Below, piece by piece: positions 16,814 through 25,771 of a stretch of 64,000 bases of DNA. Position numbers and translations under genes: made by a program. The DNA is from Chachezhania sediminis (GTDB lineage: Bacteria; Pseudomonadota; Alphaproteobacteria; Rhodobacterales; Rhodobacteraceae): the NCBI RefSeq assembly GCF_009765275.1, contig NZ_VOPH01000002.1:620001-684000 (forward strand). Reading direction: 5' to 3'. The notes under the pieces were generated by a model. It was given only the letters and a program-made list of their open reading frames with translations, searched no databases and had not been told where the DNA came from. Numbering within the stretch: the first letter of the stretch is position 1; the number at the start of each line of letters is the position of its first letter.

Positions 16814-17746
16814 ATGGCAGACGACAGGAAAACGGGTGGAACGGTCCTGATTCTTGGGGCATCGGGCCGGTTCGGGCGAAACGCAGCCGATGCGTTCTGG
16901 AGCGCGGGATGGACGGTGCGCCTTTTCGACCGCGCGAAGGACAACCTGATGCAGGCGGCGCAGGGCACGGACGTGATCGTGAACGCATGGAACCCGCGCT
17001 ACGATCACTGGGCGGCACAGGTGCCTGGGCTTCATGCACAGGCCATCGCGGCGGCCAAGGCCGCGAGCGCCACGGTGATCGTGCCGGGCAACGTCTATGT
17101 CTTCGGGGAGCAGACACCGGCCCCCTGGTCGGAACGCACGCCCCATGCGGCGCAGAACCCGATGGGCCGGATCCGGACCGGGATGGAGGACGCCTATCGC
17201 CGGTCCGGGGTGCGGACGATCATCCTGCGGGCAGGCGATTTCCTGGACATCGAGGCCTCGGGCAACTGGTTCGACCGGGTGATGGCGCCGAAGCTGGCGA
17301 AGGGGAAATTCACCTATCCGGGGGATATGGACGTGATGCGCGCCTGGGCCTTCCTGCCGGACCTGGCCCGTGCAGCCGTGATTCTGGCGGAAAAGCGGTC
17401 GGAGCTGCCGGTTTTCGTCGATGTGCCTTTCGAAGGCTATTCGATCACAGGTGCCGACATGGTCGCGGCCGTGCGCCGTGTGGTGCCGCGTAAGGTGCGG
17501 GTGGCGCGGTTCCCCTGGTTTGCGCTGCAGGTGGCGGGGCTGGTCAACCCGATGATGCGCTGCATGGTCGAGATGTCCTATCTCTGGCGCACGCCGCATC
17601 GGCTGGATGGCACGCTGTTCCGCCAGCTGGCCCCGGACTTCCGGGAGACGCCCCTGGACGAGGCGGTGGCACGGGCCGTGGCCTTCACGGGGGTGATGGA
17701 TCGGGGGGTGCGGGAAGCAACCCCGGTGGCGCGCGCTTCGGCGTGA
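16814..17746 (+). CDS. NAD-dependent epimerase/dehydratase family (atypical SDR) protein
   Basis: The 310-residue product has an N-terminal nucleotide-binding motif LILGASGRFGRNAADAF (GxxGxxG) near residues 14-22 and an SDR-like Rossmann fold. Y-x-x-x-K is not obvious; the VPGNVYVFGE segment occupies the place of the catalytic tyrosine region, typical of atypical SDRs. Later residues (ARFPWFALQVAGLVNPMM) form a hydrophobic C-terminal patch. The substrate is unknown. ATG 16814 has GGGAAG upstream; the frame continues upstream without a ribosome site. It is probably controlled by the divergent LysR gene. Confidence 0.8.
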   Translation: MADDRKTGGTVLILGASGRFGRNAADAFWSAGWTVRLFDRAKDNLMQAAQGTDVIVNAWNPRYDHWAAQVPGLHAQAIAAAKAASATVIVPGNVYVFGEQTPAPWSERTPHAAQNPMGRIRTGMEDAYRRSGVRTIILRAGDFLDIEASGNWFDRVMAPKLAKGKFTYPGDMDVMRAWAFLPDLARAAVILAEKRSELPVFVDVPFEGYSITGADMVAAVRRVVPRKVRVARFPWFALQVAGLVNPMMRCMVEMSYLWRTPHRLDGTLFRQLAPDFRETPLDEAVARAVAFTGVMDRGVREATPVARASA

Positions 17747-17771
17747 GACCGACCGCGCAGAGGGATGCCCG

Positions 17772-17910
17772 CAGGGTGCGTGCTTTGCGGGCACCATCCT
17801 TCGGGTGATGGCCGCAACGGTACGTGCAAAGCACGCAGCCCGCGGGGCTTGCGTGTGGCCGGCCCGGTTTGGGAACGACGTGGTGCGTGCAAAGCCCGCG
17901 CCCTACGGCT
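17772..17910. repeat. Cluster of three family-3 (GTGCGTGCAAAGCACGCAC-like) repeats
   Basis: Three imperfect palindromic units lie between the epimerase and aroC: GGGTGCGTGCTTTGCGGGCACC at about 17774, a GTACGTGCAAAGCACGCAG unit at about 17820 and GGTGCGTGCAAAGCCCGCGC, then CCTACGG, at about 17882. The first is inverted relative to the other two. Related units flank the gap at 13014-13217. They can fold as short hairpins and encode nothing convincing. Confidence 0.75.
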
Positions 17911-17952
17911 TTGGACGGGATGGAAGCCGGCCGAGCGTGCCGGCGCCCCTGG

Positions 17953-19050
17953 TTACAGCGTCGCGGGACGGCCCACCTGGCCACGGTGCAGCAGGAAGTG
18001 ATCCAGCAGAACGCAGGCCATCATCGCCTCGCCCACGGGCACGGCGCGGATGCCGACGCAGGGATCGTGCCGGCCCTTGGTGATGATCTCGTGCGGCTGG
18101 CCGTCCCGGGTGATGGTCTTGCGCGGCGTCAGGATCGACGAGGTCGGCTTGACCGCGAAACGCACCACGACGTCCTGCCCGGTAGAGATCCCGCCCAGCA
18201 CCCCGCCCGCGTGGTTCGAATTGTAGACGGGCGCGCCGTCGTTGCCCGGGAAGATCTCGTCGGCATTCTCGGCCCCGGTCAGTTCGGCGGCGGCGAAGCC
18301 TGCGCCGATTTCCACGCCCTTCACGGCATTGATGGTCATCATCGCCATGGCCAGATCGCTGTCGAGCTTGCCGTAGATCGGCGCACCGAGGCCTGCGGGC
18401 GCGCCCGAGGCGGTGATCTGGATCACCGCGCCGACGGAATTCCCGTCCTTGCGCAGCGCGTCCAGCGTGTCGGCCCAGCGGGCCGCGGCCTGAGCATCGG
18501 GGCACCAGAACGGGTTCTGGCCGATCTGGTCGCCGTCCCAGGCGGCGCGGTCGATCCTGTCGGCACCCATCTGGACCATGGCGCCCCGGATCGTCACGCC
18601 GGGCATCAGCTGGTCCAGCGCGGCGCGCGCCAGTCCGCCGGCGGCTACCCGGGCCGCGGTTTCGCGGGCGGACGAACGGCCGCCGCCGCGATAGTCGCGG
18701 ATGCCGTATTTCTGCATGTAGGTGATGTCGGCATGACCGGGGCGGAACGTCTGGGCGATCTCGGAATAATCCTTGGACCGCTGGTCGGTGTTCTCGATCA
18801 TCAACTGGACGGGCGTGCCGGTGGTCACGCCCTCGAAGGTGCCGGACAGGATCTTCACGGCATCGGGTTCCCGCCGTTGCGTCGTGAAACGGTTCTGGCC
18901 GGGTTTGCGCTGGTCCAGCCAGTGCTGCAGCATTTCTTCCGTGACGGCGATGCCCGGCGGGCAGCCGTCGACGGTGGCGCCCAGGGCCGGCCCGTGGCTT
19001 TCGCCCCAGGTGGTCACGCGGAAGAGATGTCCGAAGCTGTTCATCGACAT
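17953..19050 (-). CDS. aroC: Chorismate synthase
   Basis: This is the last shikimate-pathway enzyme, making chorismate from EPSP with reduced FMN. The 365-residue protein has all family signatures: [18 protein letters not shown] near residue 14, [13 protein letters not shown]-like QRREPDAV, the conserved [22 protein letters not shown], and [13 protein letters not shown] near the end. The start at 19050 ([10 protein letters not shown]) has AGGAGA six bases upstream; an upstream ATG at 19071 in frame is less likely. It is transcribed away from the thiamine riboswitch operon and stands alone. Confidence 0.97.
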   Translation of the reverse strand: MSMNSFGHLFRVTTWGESHGPALGATVDGCPPGIAVTEEMLQHWLDQRKPGQNRFTTQRREPDAVKILSGTFEGVTTGTPVQLMIENTDQRSKDYSEIAQTFRPGHADITYMQKYGIRDYRGGGRSSARETAARVAAGGLARAALDQLMPGVTIRGAMVQMGADRIDRAAWDGDQIGQNPFWCPDAQAAARWADTLDALRKDGNSVGAVIQITASGAPAGLGAPIYGKLDSDLAMAMMTINAVKGVEIGAGFAAAELTGAENADEIFPGNDGAPVYNSNHAGGVLGGISTGQDVVVRFAVKPTSSILTPRKTITRDGQPHEIITKGRHDPCVGIRAVPVGEAMMACVLLDHFLLHRGQVGRPATL

Positions 19051-19263
19051 GGGGCGTCTCCTGTCCTTCATCGCGCCTGACCGGTCTGGCTGTCGTCGGA
19101 CCGGCTGCGGGCCACGAAAGGCCTTTGCAAAGCCGTTTCAAGCGGCTTTGGCCCCGGTCCGGCCGTCCCTCCGGCCCGATCAGCGCCGATCTAGCCGCGC
19201 GGGCCCGCGCTCACAAGCGCTTTCGCCTTGCGGCGGACCTGCGCCCGGCATAGCGTGCGCCCT

Positions 19264-19347
19264 ACCTCGGGGAGCCTGCAAGGGCTGAGATGCGCATAAG
19301 CGAACCCGTTGAACCTGAACCGGCTCGTACCGGCGGAGGGAAGGTTT
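19264..19347 (+). promoter_or_regulatory. TPP riboswitch (THI element)
   Basis: The conserved aptamer blocks are in order: CTCGGGGAGCC (P1/P2 side), GGCTGAGATG, GAACCCGTTGAACCTGAACC with the thi-box core, CCGGCTCGTACCGG (P4/P5 hairpin) and GGAGGGAAGGT closing P1. It lies 47 bp upstream of the thiB start and so puts the thiBPQ operon under repression by thiamine pyrophosphate. The short distance and lack of a U-run suggest control of translation through the thiB ribosome site. Confidence 0.95.
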
Positions 19348-19393
19348 TCCGGCATCACGCCACCTTTGCCTTTCGCCGCAAATGGAGGATGCC

Positions 19394-20386
19394 ATGAGAC
19401 ATCTTGCGATTGCAGCGCTTTTCACCAGCACCACGATGCTGACCCCTGTCTTTGCCGACGATGCGAAGCCGGAACTGGTGGTCTATACCTATGACAGCTT
19501 CGTGTCCGAGTGGGGCCCTGCCCCCGTGGTCGAAAAGGCCTTCGAGGAGACCTGCGGCTGCGACCTGAAATTCGTCAGCGCGGCCGACGGGGCAGCCCTT
19601 CTGTCCCGCATCCGCCTGGAAGGCGCGCGCAGCGCGGCGGACGTCGTCCTTGGCCTCGACACCAACCTGATGGCCGAAGCCAGGGCCACCGGACTCTTCG
19701 TCCCCACAACGGTCGAGGCGCAATACGACCTGCCCATCGCGTGGACCGACGACACCTTCATCCCCTTCGACTGGGGCTATTTCGCCTTCGTCCACGACAA
19801 GACCCTGACCTTTCCCACCGATTTCGAGGCGCTGGGCCAAAGCGACGTGACGCTGGTGATCGAGGATCCGCGGTCCTCCACCCCCGGGCTGGGCCTGATC
19901 CTGTGGATCCAGGACGCCTATGGCGACCGCGCGGGCGAGATCTGGCAGGGGTTGGCCGACAATATCGTCACCGTGACGCCGGGTTGGTCCGAGGCCTATG
20001 GCCTGTTCCTGAAAGGCGAGGCGCAGGCGGTCCTGTCCTACACGACCTCGCCCGCCTATCACGTCATCGCCGAGGATGACGACACCAAGACCTCTGCCGC
20101 GATGACCGAGGGCAATTACCTGCAGGTCGAGGTCGCGGCGCGGCTGAAATCCTCGGACCAGCCAGCGCTGGCGCAGCAGTTCCTGGATTTCATGGTGACC
20201 ACCCCCTTCCAGTCGGCGATCCCGACGACGAACTGGATGTACCCGGCCGTGACGCCCGAGGGCGGCCTGCCCGCGGGATTCGACACGCTGGTGCAGCCGG
20301 AAAAGGCCCTGATGATCCCGCCGGCGGAAGTGCCGGCCCAGCGAAAGGCGGCGCTTGACGCATGGCTTGGCGCGCTCAGCCGGTAG
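19394..20386 (+). CDS. thiB: Thiamine/TPP ABC transporter substrate-binding protein
   Basis: The 330-residue periplasmic protein has a Sec signal peptide (HLAIAALFTSTTMLTPVFA) and a ThiB-type binding domain. Signs are LVVYTYDSFVSEWGPAPVVEKAF near the mature start, ADVVLGLDTN, FDWGYFAFVHDK and ETCGCDLKF with paired cysteines as in ThiB. It captures thiamine, TMP or TPP for the ThiPQ importer. ATG 19394 is preceded by GGAGG at 19384-19388, which is likely the site masked by the riboswitch. Its end overlaps thiP by 25 bp. Confidence 0.95.
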   Translation: MRHLAIAALFTSTTMLTPVFADDAKPELVVYTYDSFVSEWGPAPVVEKAFEETCGCDLKFVSAADGAALLSRIRLEGARSAADVVLGLDTNLMAEARATGLFVPTTVEAQYDLPIAWTDDTFIPFDWGYFAFVHDKTLTFPTDFEALGQSDVTLVIEDPRSSTPGLGLILWIQDAYGDRAGEIWQGLADNIVTVTPGWSEAYGLFLKGEAQAVLSYTTSPAYHVIAEDDDTKTSAAMTEGNYLQVEVAARLKSSDQPALAQQFLDFMVTTPFQSAIPTTNWMYPAVTPEGGLPAGFDTLVQPEKALMIPPAEVPAQRKAALDAWLGALSR

Positions 20387-21907
20387 GGCGTACGCCCGGC
20401 ACGATCGCGGCGGCGGGGATCTTTGCCCTGGTCGCCGCCTGCCTGGCCGCCGTGGCCTGGCGCGCGGCGGATGACGGGGTGCCGTCGCTGGGACCGGCGG
20501 ACTGGGCCGCGCTGCGGTTCACGGTGCTGCAGGCCTGCCTGTCGGCCTGCCTCAGCGTCGTTCTGGCCATTCCCGTCGCCCGCGCCCTGGCGCGGCGCAG
20601 CTTCGCGGGCCGGCGCGCCCTGGTCGCCCTTCTGGGTGCGCCGTTCCTGCTGCCGGTGATCGTGGCGGTGCTGGGCCTGCTGACGGTCTTCGGGCGCGGC
20701 GGCTGGATCAGTTCCCTGCTGGGCCTGTTCGGTCTGCCGCCGCTGTCGATCTACGGCCTGCAGGGGGTCGTTCTGGCCCATGTCTTCTTCAACCTGCCGC
20801 TTGCCACCCGTCTGCTGTTGCAGGGCTGGCAGGAAATCCCGCCCGAACGCTTTCGCCTGGCCGCGCAGCTGGGCGCCGGCCCGCGCGAGGTGCACCGGCT
20901 GCTGGAACGTCCGATGCTGCGCGAGGCCGTGCCGGGCGCGCTGGCGCTGGTCTTCGCCGTCTGCCTGACCAGTTTCGCCGTGGCGCTGACGCTGGGTGGG
21001 GGCCCGCGCGCCACGACGCTGGAACTGGCGATCTACCAGGCGGTGCGCTTCGATTTCGACCTGGGCCGGGCGGCGGTGCTGTCGGTCCTGCAACTGGCGC
21101 TGGGCCTTTTGGCCGTGGTGGCCGGGCTGGCCGTCGCGGCGCCTGCGGGCTTTGGCGGCGGCATCGGCCGGGTGCCGGTCCGCTGGGACCGGACCGGGCG
21201 CGCGGCGCAGGTGCTGGACGGTCTGGCGATTGCGTTCGCGGCGCTGTTCCTGCTGGTGCCGCTGGCAGCGATCCTGCTGGCGGGACTGAAGGGTCTTCCG
21301 GCGCTGGAAGGACCGGTCTGGCGGGCGGCGGCGACATCGCTGATCGTGGCGGGGGCGAGCACGGTGCTTTACCTCGCCCTTGCCCTGCCCGTCGCGCTGA
21401 CGGCGGCCGCGGGCCGGCCGCTGGCCGAAACGGCGGGACTGCCGGGGCTTGTCGCCTCGCCCCTGGTGATCGGGACGGGACTGTTCCTGATCCTCTATCC
21501 CTTTATCGACCCGGGGCGTGCGGCGCTGCCGGTCACGGTGTTGTCCAACGCGGTGATGGCCCTGCCGTTCGGGCTGCGGGTGCTGGTCCCGGCCGCCCGG
21601 GCCGAGCTGGCCCGCAGCGGGCGCCTGGCCATGGGGCTGGACATGGGCGGATGGAACTATCTGCGCCATGTCCTGCTGCCGCAATTGCGAGGGCCGCTGG
21701 GATTCTCCGCGGGGATCGCCGCGGCGCTGTCCATGGGGGATCTTGGGGTGATCGCGCTTTTCGCCGATCCGGACCTGGCGACGCTGCCGCTGGCGATCCT
21801 GCGTCTGATGGGCGCCTACCGGATGGAGCAGGCGGCAGGCGCGGCACTGGTGTTGGCGGTGCTGACGCTGGCGGTGTTCTGGATGTTCGACAGGGGAGGA
21901 CACGCCC

Positions 21908-21921
<14 letters not shown>
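20362..21921 (+). CDS. thiP: Thiamine/TPP ABC transporter permease
   Basis: The 519-residue protein has two homologous halves of about six membrane segments each, as in ThiP, each with an EAA loop (QIPPERF-type EIPPERFRLAAQLGAG in the first half, MGLDMGGWNYLRHVLLPQL in the second). It forms the inner-membrane channel of the ThiBPQ thiamine importer. It overlaps thiB by 25 bp at its start and thiQ by 14 bp at its end, indicating translational coupling. Its expression should follow the upstream TPP riboswitch. Confidence 0.94.
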
Positions 21922-22612
<691 letters not shown>

Positions 22613-22648
22613 GGGGATTGCGCCGCGTGGCCGCGTCGCCCGAAGGAA

Positions 22649-22711
22649 CGGGGGGCTGCCGCCCCCCGTGCCCCCCGCTTCCGGGGGGCCTTGGCCCCCC
22701 GGGCCCCCGGG
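22649..22711. repeat. Run of three G/C hairpins after thiQ
   Basis: GGGGGGC/GCCCCCC, CCCCCCG/CGGGGGG and GGGGGGCC-TT-GGCCCCCC follow each other within 60 bp. The pairings compete, and no T-run follows, so termination is uncertain. The composition resembles the G-rich part of the family-1 repeat but lacks its GGTATTTG part. Confidence 0.5.
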
Positions 22712-22748
22712 TGGTAGGTCGGAACGGCACAACGTGGAGACAGGGCAG

Positions 22749-23363
22749 ATGCATCCCAATCCGATCTACAGGACCGCGGAAGACACGCAGAACCTGGCCT
22801 TTGCCCGCGACCGCGGGTTCGGGATGCTGGCGGTGTCGGACCCGGACGGGGGCGTGCCGCTTCTGTCCCACGTGCCCTTCTGCGTGAGCGAAGACGGTAC
22901 GGCGCTGGAATTGCACCTGGTCCGGTCGAACCCGATTGCCCGGCGTGTCACCGCCAGCCAGCCGGCACGGATCGCGGTGCAGGGACCCGAAGCCTATATC
23001 TCTCCGGACTGGTACGGGATGGAGGACCAGGTGCCGACCTGGAACTATGTCGCCGTCCATGTCGACGGGGTACTGGAACGGATGCCGGACGACAGCCTGC
23101 GCGGCGTGCTGGACCGGCTGTCGGCGGAATTCGAAAACCGGCTGGCGCCGAAGACGCCCTGGACCCTGGCCAAGACCGACCCGGAGGCCACGGCAAAACT
23201 GATGCGGATGATCGTGCCCTACCGGCTGACCGTCACGGCCATCGACGGCACCTGGAAACTGACCCAGAACAAGCCCGACGCCGCCCGGCTGGGCGCGGCC
23301 GACGGGGTCGAGGCCAACGGGGCGGCAGAGCTGGCAGTGCTGATGCGCGATCTGCCGGTTTAG
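22749..23363 (+). CDS. PaiB-family FMN-binding protein (putative negative regulator)
   Basis: The 204-residue protein matches the PaiB family of FMN-binding split-barrel proteins. It opens MHPNPIYR, has LLSHVPFCV, HLVRSNPIARR, and the hallmark block YISPDWYGMEDQVPTWNYVAVHV near residues 80-102. The end has PYRLTVTAIDGTWKLTQNK. In Bacillus PaiB represses sporulation and protease genes; for proteobacterial members the role is unproven, and FMN or heme binding without DNA binding is equally likely. ATG 22749 is preceded by a weak purine-rich stretch. It may be cotranscribed with thiQ, but the hairpins between them argue for separation. Confidence 0.85.
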   Translation: MHPNPIYRTAEDTQNLAFARDRGFGMLAVSDPDGGVPLLSHVPFCVSEDGTALELHLVRSNPIARRVTASQPARIAVQGPEAYISPDWYGMEDQVPTWNYVAVHVDGVLERMPDDSLRGVLDRLSAEFENRLAPKTPWTLAKTDPEATAKLMRMIVPYRLTVTAIDGTWKLTQNKPDAARLGAADGVEANGAAELAVLMRDLPV

Positions 23364-23552
23364 GCGCGCGGGCGTTCCGGGTTTCGCGACCCGGAGGCCG
23401 TCCGGACGCTGCGTGGCCGCCGGCCTGTCGGGCAGGCCCGGATAGCGCGTTCACCATGCGGGGCCAGCCCGCGAACGAGCTGGCCCGGAATCGGGTCGGG
23501 CAGGCGTGGGAGCCCGAAGGCGCAGCCTGCCCGACCCTGCGGCAATCCGCGA

Positions 23553-24158
23553 TCAGGCCGCTTTCTGACCCAGCGCGAAGGCTGCCTTGTAGCCGGGGCG
23601 GTCGCGCATGGCCTTGGCATGGGCAAGGACCTTGTCGCTTTCGATGTCGAACTTGATCGCCCGGGCCCAGCCCACGCAATGGGTCAGGATGATGTCCGGG
23701 ATGGTGAAGGTGTCGCCCATCAGGAACGGGCCGTGGATCATCGCGTCCAGCCGCGCGATGGAGCGGCTGAATTCGTATTTCAGGCTGGGGATCACGTCCG
23801 GCACGTGCATCTCTTCCGGCAGGAAGCGCCCGGTCATCCGGTTCGCGGTCCACAGGCAGCCGTCGATCTCGTCCAGCAGCATGTTGGTGAAACCGTCCTG
23901 CCTGGCCCGGTCCACCGTTCCGGCGGGGAAGGTCACCGCGGCGTGCTTGTCGGCAAGAAAGGTCATGATCGCCGTCGAATCGGTCAGGATCGTCCCGTCC
24001 TCCAGCCCCAGGGCCGGCACCTTGCCCGACGGGTTCACCGCCTTGATCTCGGGGCTGTGCGCATCGCCCGGCACGTGGGTGTAGGGCGCGCCGATCTCCT
24101 CCAGGCACCAGAGTACGCGCAGCGTCCGCGTGTAGGCATTGCCATAGACCGTGTACAT
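23553..24158 (-). CDS. Glutathione S-transferase family protein
   Basis: The 201-residue protein has the cytosolic GST layout: a thioredoxin-like N-domain (MYTVYGNAYTRTLRVLWCLEEIG, then KVPALGLEDGTILTDSTAI with the cis-Pro and the Glu/Asp-Ser glutathione-binding pair) and an all-helical C-domain with FLMGDTFTIPDIILTHC. Subclass and substrate are unknown. The start at 24158 has GAGGAG upstream; a longer frame to 24191 is unlikely. It stands alone between a PaiB-like gene and the holA group. Confidence 0.88.
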   Translation of the reverse strand: MYTVYGNAYTRTLRVLWCLEEIGAPYTHVPGDAHSPEIKAVNPSGKVPALGLEDGTILTDSTAIMTFLADKHAAVTFPAGTVDRARQDGFTNMLLDEIDGCLWTANRMTGRFLPEEMHVPDVIPSLKYEFSRSIARLDAMIHGPFLMGDTFTIPDIILTHCVGWARAIKFDIESDKVLAHAKAMRDRPGYKAAFALGQKAA

Positions 24159-24218
24159 GGGAACTCCTCTTCGTCGGGTCACGGCGCACAAAGTGGCCGA
24201 GCGCGCACCGCGGTCAAG

Positions 24219-25250
24219 TCAAACCCGGCGTTGACCCATCATGGCGAGACGAATGAACGCGCGTTCGACCAGCGCCATCGCGGGTGCGGTGGCCCCGGCC
24301 GACCGCAGCGCAAGGTCGGTATCGGTCAGGACGGTCAGCGCCGTCTGCAGCCGCGCGGCCCCCCACTGGCCCGCCTGCCGTTCCAGACGGTCCCGGCGGG
24401 GGCCGAAGACCGGTGGGCGCAGCTTCTGCACGCCGGCGCGCGGCCCGCCCGGGTCGGCCGCGGCGGCATAGAGCGTGCGGAAATGCCGGGTCGCCCCGAT
24501 GCAGAGGCCCACGGCCTGGGTGCCCTGCGCCTCCAGCCGGCGAATCAGCGGGCCGATCTCGGCCACGCGGGCCTCGGCCACCACGTTCAGCAGATCGTCC
24601 AGCGCGGCATCGGTCGTCTGGGGGGCACAGGCAGAGATGTCGTCCGAGGTCAGCGGCGCGGAATCGCTCCGCTTGTAGAGGGCCAGCTTCTCGGCCACCT
24701 GGGCAAAGGCGCCCGGGCCGATCTCGGCCGCGAGGGTTTCCAGTGTGGCCAGCGCGTCGGAAGGGACCGCGGACAGGCCGGCGGCGCCCAGCATCCGTTC
24801 GATTTCCGCGCGGGACGGCGGTTCGTCGTAGATCGCGGCGGTCAGGACGGCCGGGTGGCCTTCGAAGAGTTTCCGCAGCTTGGAGCTGGCCTTCAGCGCC
24901 CCGGCGGTCACGACAAGGCGCGCGTCGTCCGGGGTCCAGTCCCCCAGCGCGGCCTCGAAGGCCGGGGCGGTGCCGTCGGTCGCGTCCTCGACATGGACGG
25001 CGCGCAGGCCCGGAAAGAAGCCCACGGCCTTCAGCGCATCGTAAAGACCGGCCGGATCCTTGCGCAGGTCGGCGCCCGACAGGCGGGTCAGGCGCATTTC
25101 CTCCTCGGCGCCGGGGCCCAGAAGGGCGGCCAGCACCTGCTGGCGCTTCAGCGCCACGCGCATGCCGTCATTGCCATAGATCAGCAGACCGGCGCGGCCC
25201 GTGTCGGGACGGGCGCAGTACCCGTCGACTTCGCGCGCCGACAGCTTCAT
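24219..25250 (-). CDS. holA: DNA polymerase III delta subunit
   Basis: The 343-residue protein is the clamp-loader delta subunit that opens the beta sliding clamp. It shows the HolA pattern: LIYGNDGMRVALKRQQV near the start, ADLRKDPAGLYDALKAVGFF, VVTAGALKASSKLRKLFE, YDEPPS, and a C-terminal helical collar domain (RHFRTLYAAAA, MALVERAFIRLAM). The start codon overlaps the lptE stop in an ATGA (25247-25250), so translation is coupled. The order leuS-lptE-holA is a known alphaproteobacterial block. Confidence 0.92.
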   Translation of the reverse strand: MKLSAREVDGYCARPDTGRAGLLIYGNDGMRVALKRQQVLAALLGPGAEEEMRLTRLSGADLRKDPAGLYDALKAVGFFPGLRAVHVEDATDGTAPAFEAALGDWTPDDARLVVTAGALKASSKLRKLFEGHPAVLTAAIYDEPPSRAEIERMLGAAGLSAVPSDALATLETLAAEIGPGAFAQVAEKLALYKRSDSAPLTSDDISACAPQTTDAALDDLLNVVAEARVAEIGPLIRRLEAQGTQAVGLCIGATRHFRTLYAAAADPGGPRAGVQKLRPPVFGPRRDRLERQAGQWGAARLQTALTVLTDTDLALRSAGATAPAMALVERAFIRLAMMGQRRV

Positions 25251-25771
25251 CCGCTCAGGTCTGCCGTCGCGAACAGCCGCGTCACGACCCGTTCGGCCAG
25301 AAGCGCCATCAGGCGGGCATGGGCATCGCGTTCGGCGGCCAGCGTTTCCACCGTGGTGCCGGTGGCCGAATAACCGGTGAAGCTTTCGATCCGGCCCGAG
25401 GCCAGCACATCGTCGGACCCGATCTTCATCAGGCGGTAATTGACCGCGCCGATGACGCTGTAGCGTGTGGTTTCGTTGTTCGGCGTGATCGCCTGGCCTT
25501 CCTCGACCACGGCCATGTCCCAGGCCAGGCGGTAGGTCGGCTGGGTCGCGTGGCCCAGCTGCGTTTCGACCGCCTGCACGAACAGATAGCCTTCGACACT
25601 GTCGGCCTTGTCGATCACCACGGTATTGCGCAGCGCCGTGCCGGTGCCGCCGGGCCCGTAGACCGGGGTGAAGCCGCATGCCGACAAGCCGGCGGCAGCA
25701 CCGCCCGCAAGCCCGAGCTTCAGGACGGCGCGACGGCCGACCGGACCTGTTATCCGGTCAGACCACCACAT
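25247..25771 (-). CDS. lptE: LPS-assembly lipoprotein LptE
   Basis: The 174-residue outer-membrane lipoprotein plugs the LptD barrel during LPS insertion. The signal region [21 protein letters not shown] ends in a lipobox with Cys32, followed by [10 protein letters not shown], the typical LptE start. A double Arg before the hydrophobic part may allow Tat export, though Sec is more usual for LptE. It overlaps the end of leuS by 14 bp and the start of holA by 4 bp, so the three form one translation-coupled operon. Confidence 0.92.
   Translation of the reverse strand: MWWSDRITGPVGRRAVLKLGLAGGAAAGLSACGFTPVYGPGGTGTALRNTVVIDKADSVEGYLFVQAVETQLGHATQPTYRLAWDMAVVEEGQAITPNNETTRYSVIGAVNYRLMKIGSDDVLASGRIESFTGYSATGTTVETLAAERDAHARLMALLAERVVTRLFATADLSG

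Noticed and set aside
17772-17910. Possible CRISPR or short regularly spaced repeats
   Set aside because: Units differ in sequence, orientation and spacing, and there are no cas genes.
22649-22711. Strong terminator after thiQ
   Set aside because: The stems are strong but no T-run follows and several pairings compete, so it is listed only as a hairpin repeat.
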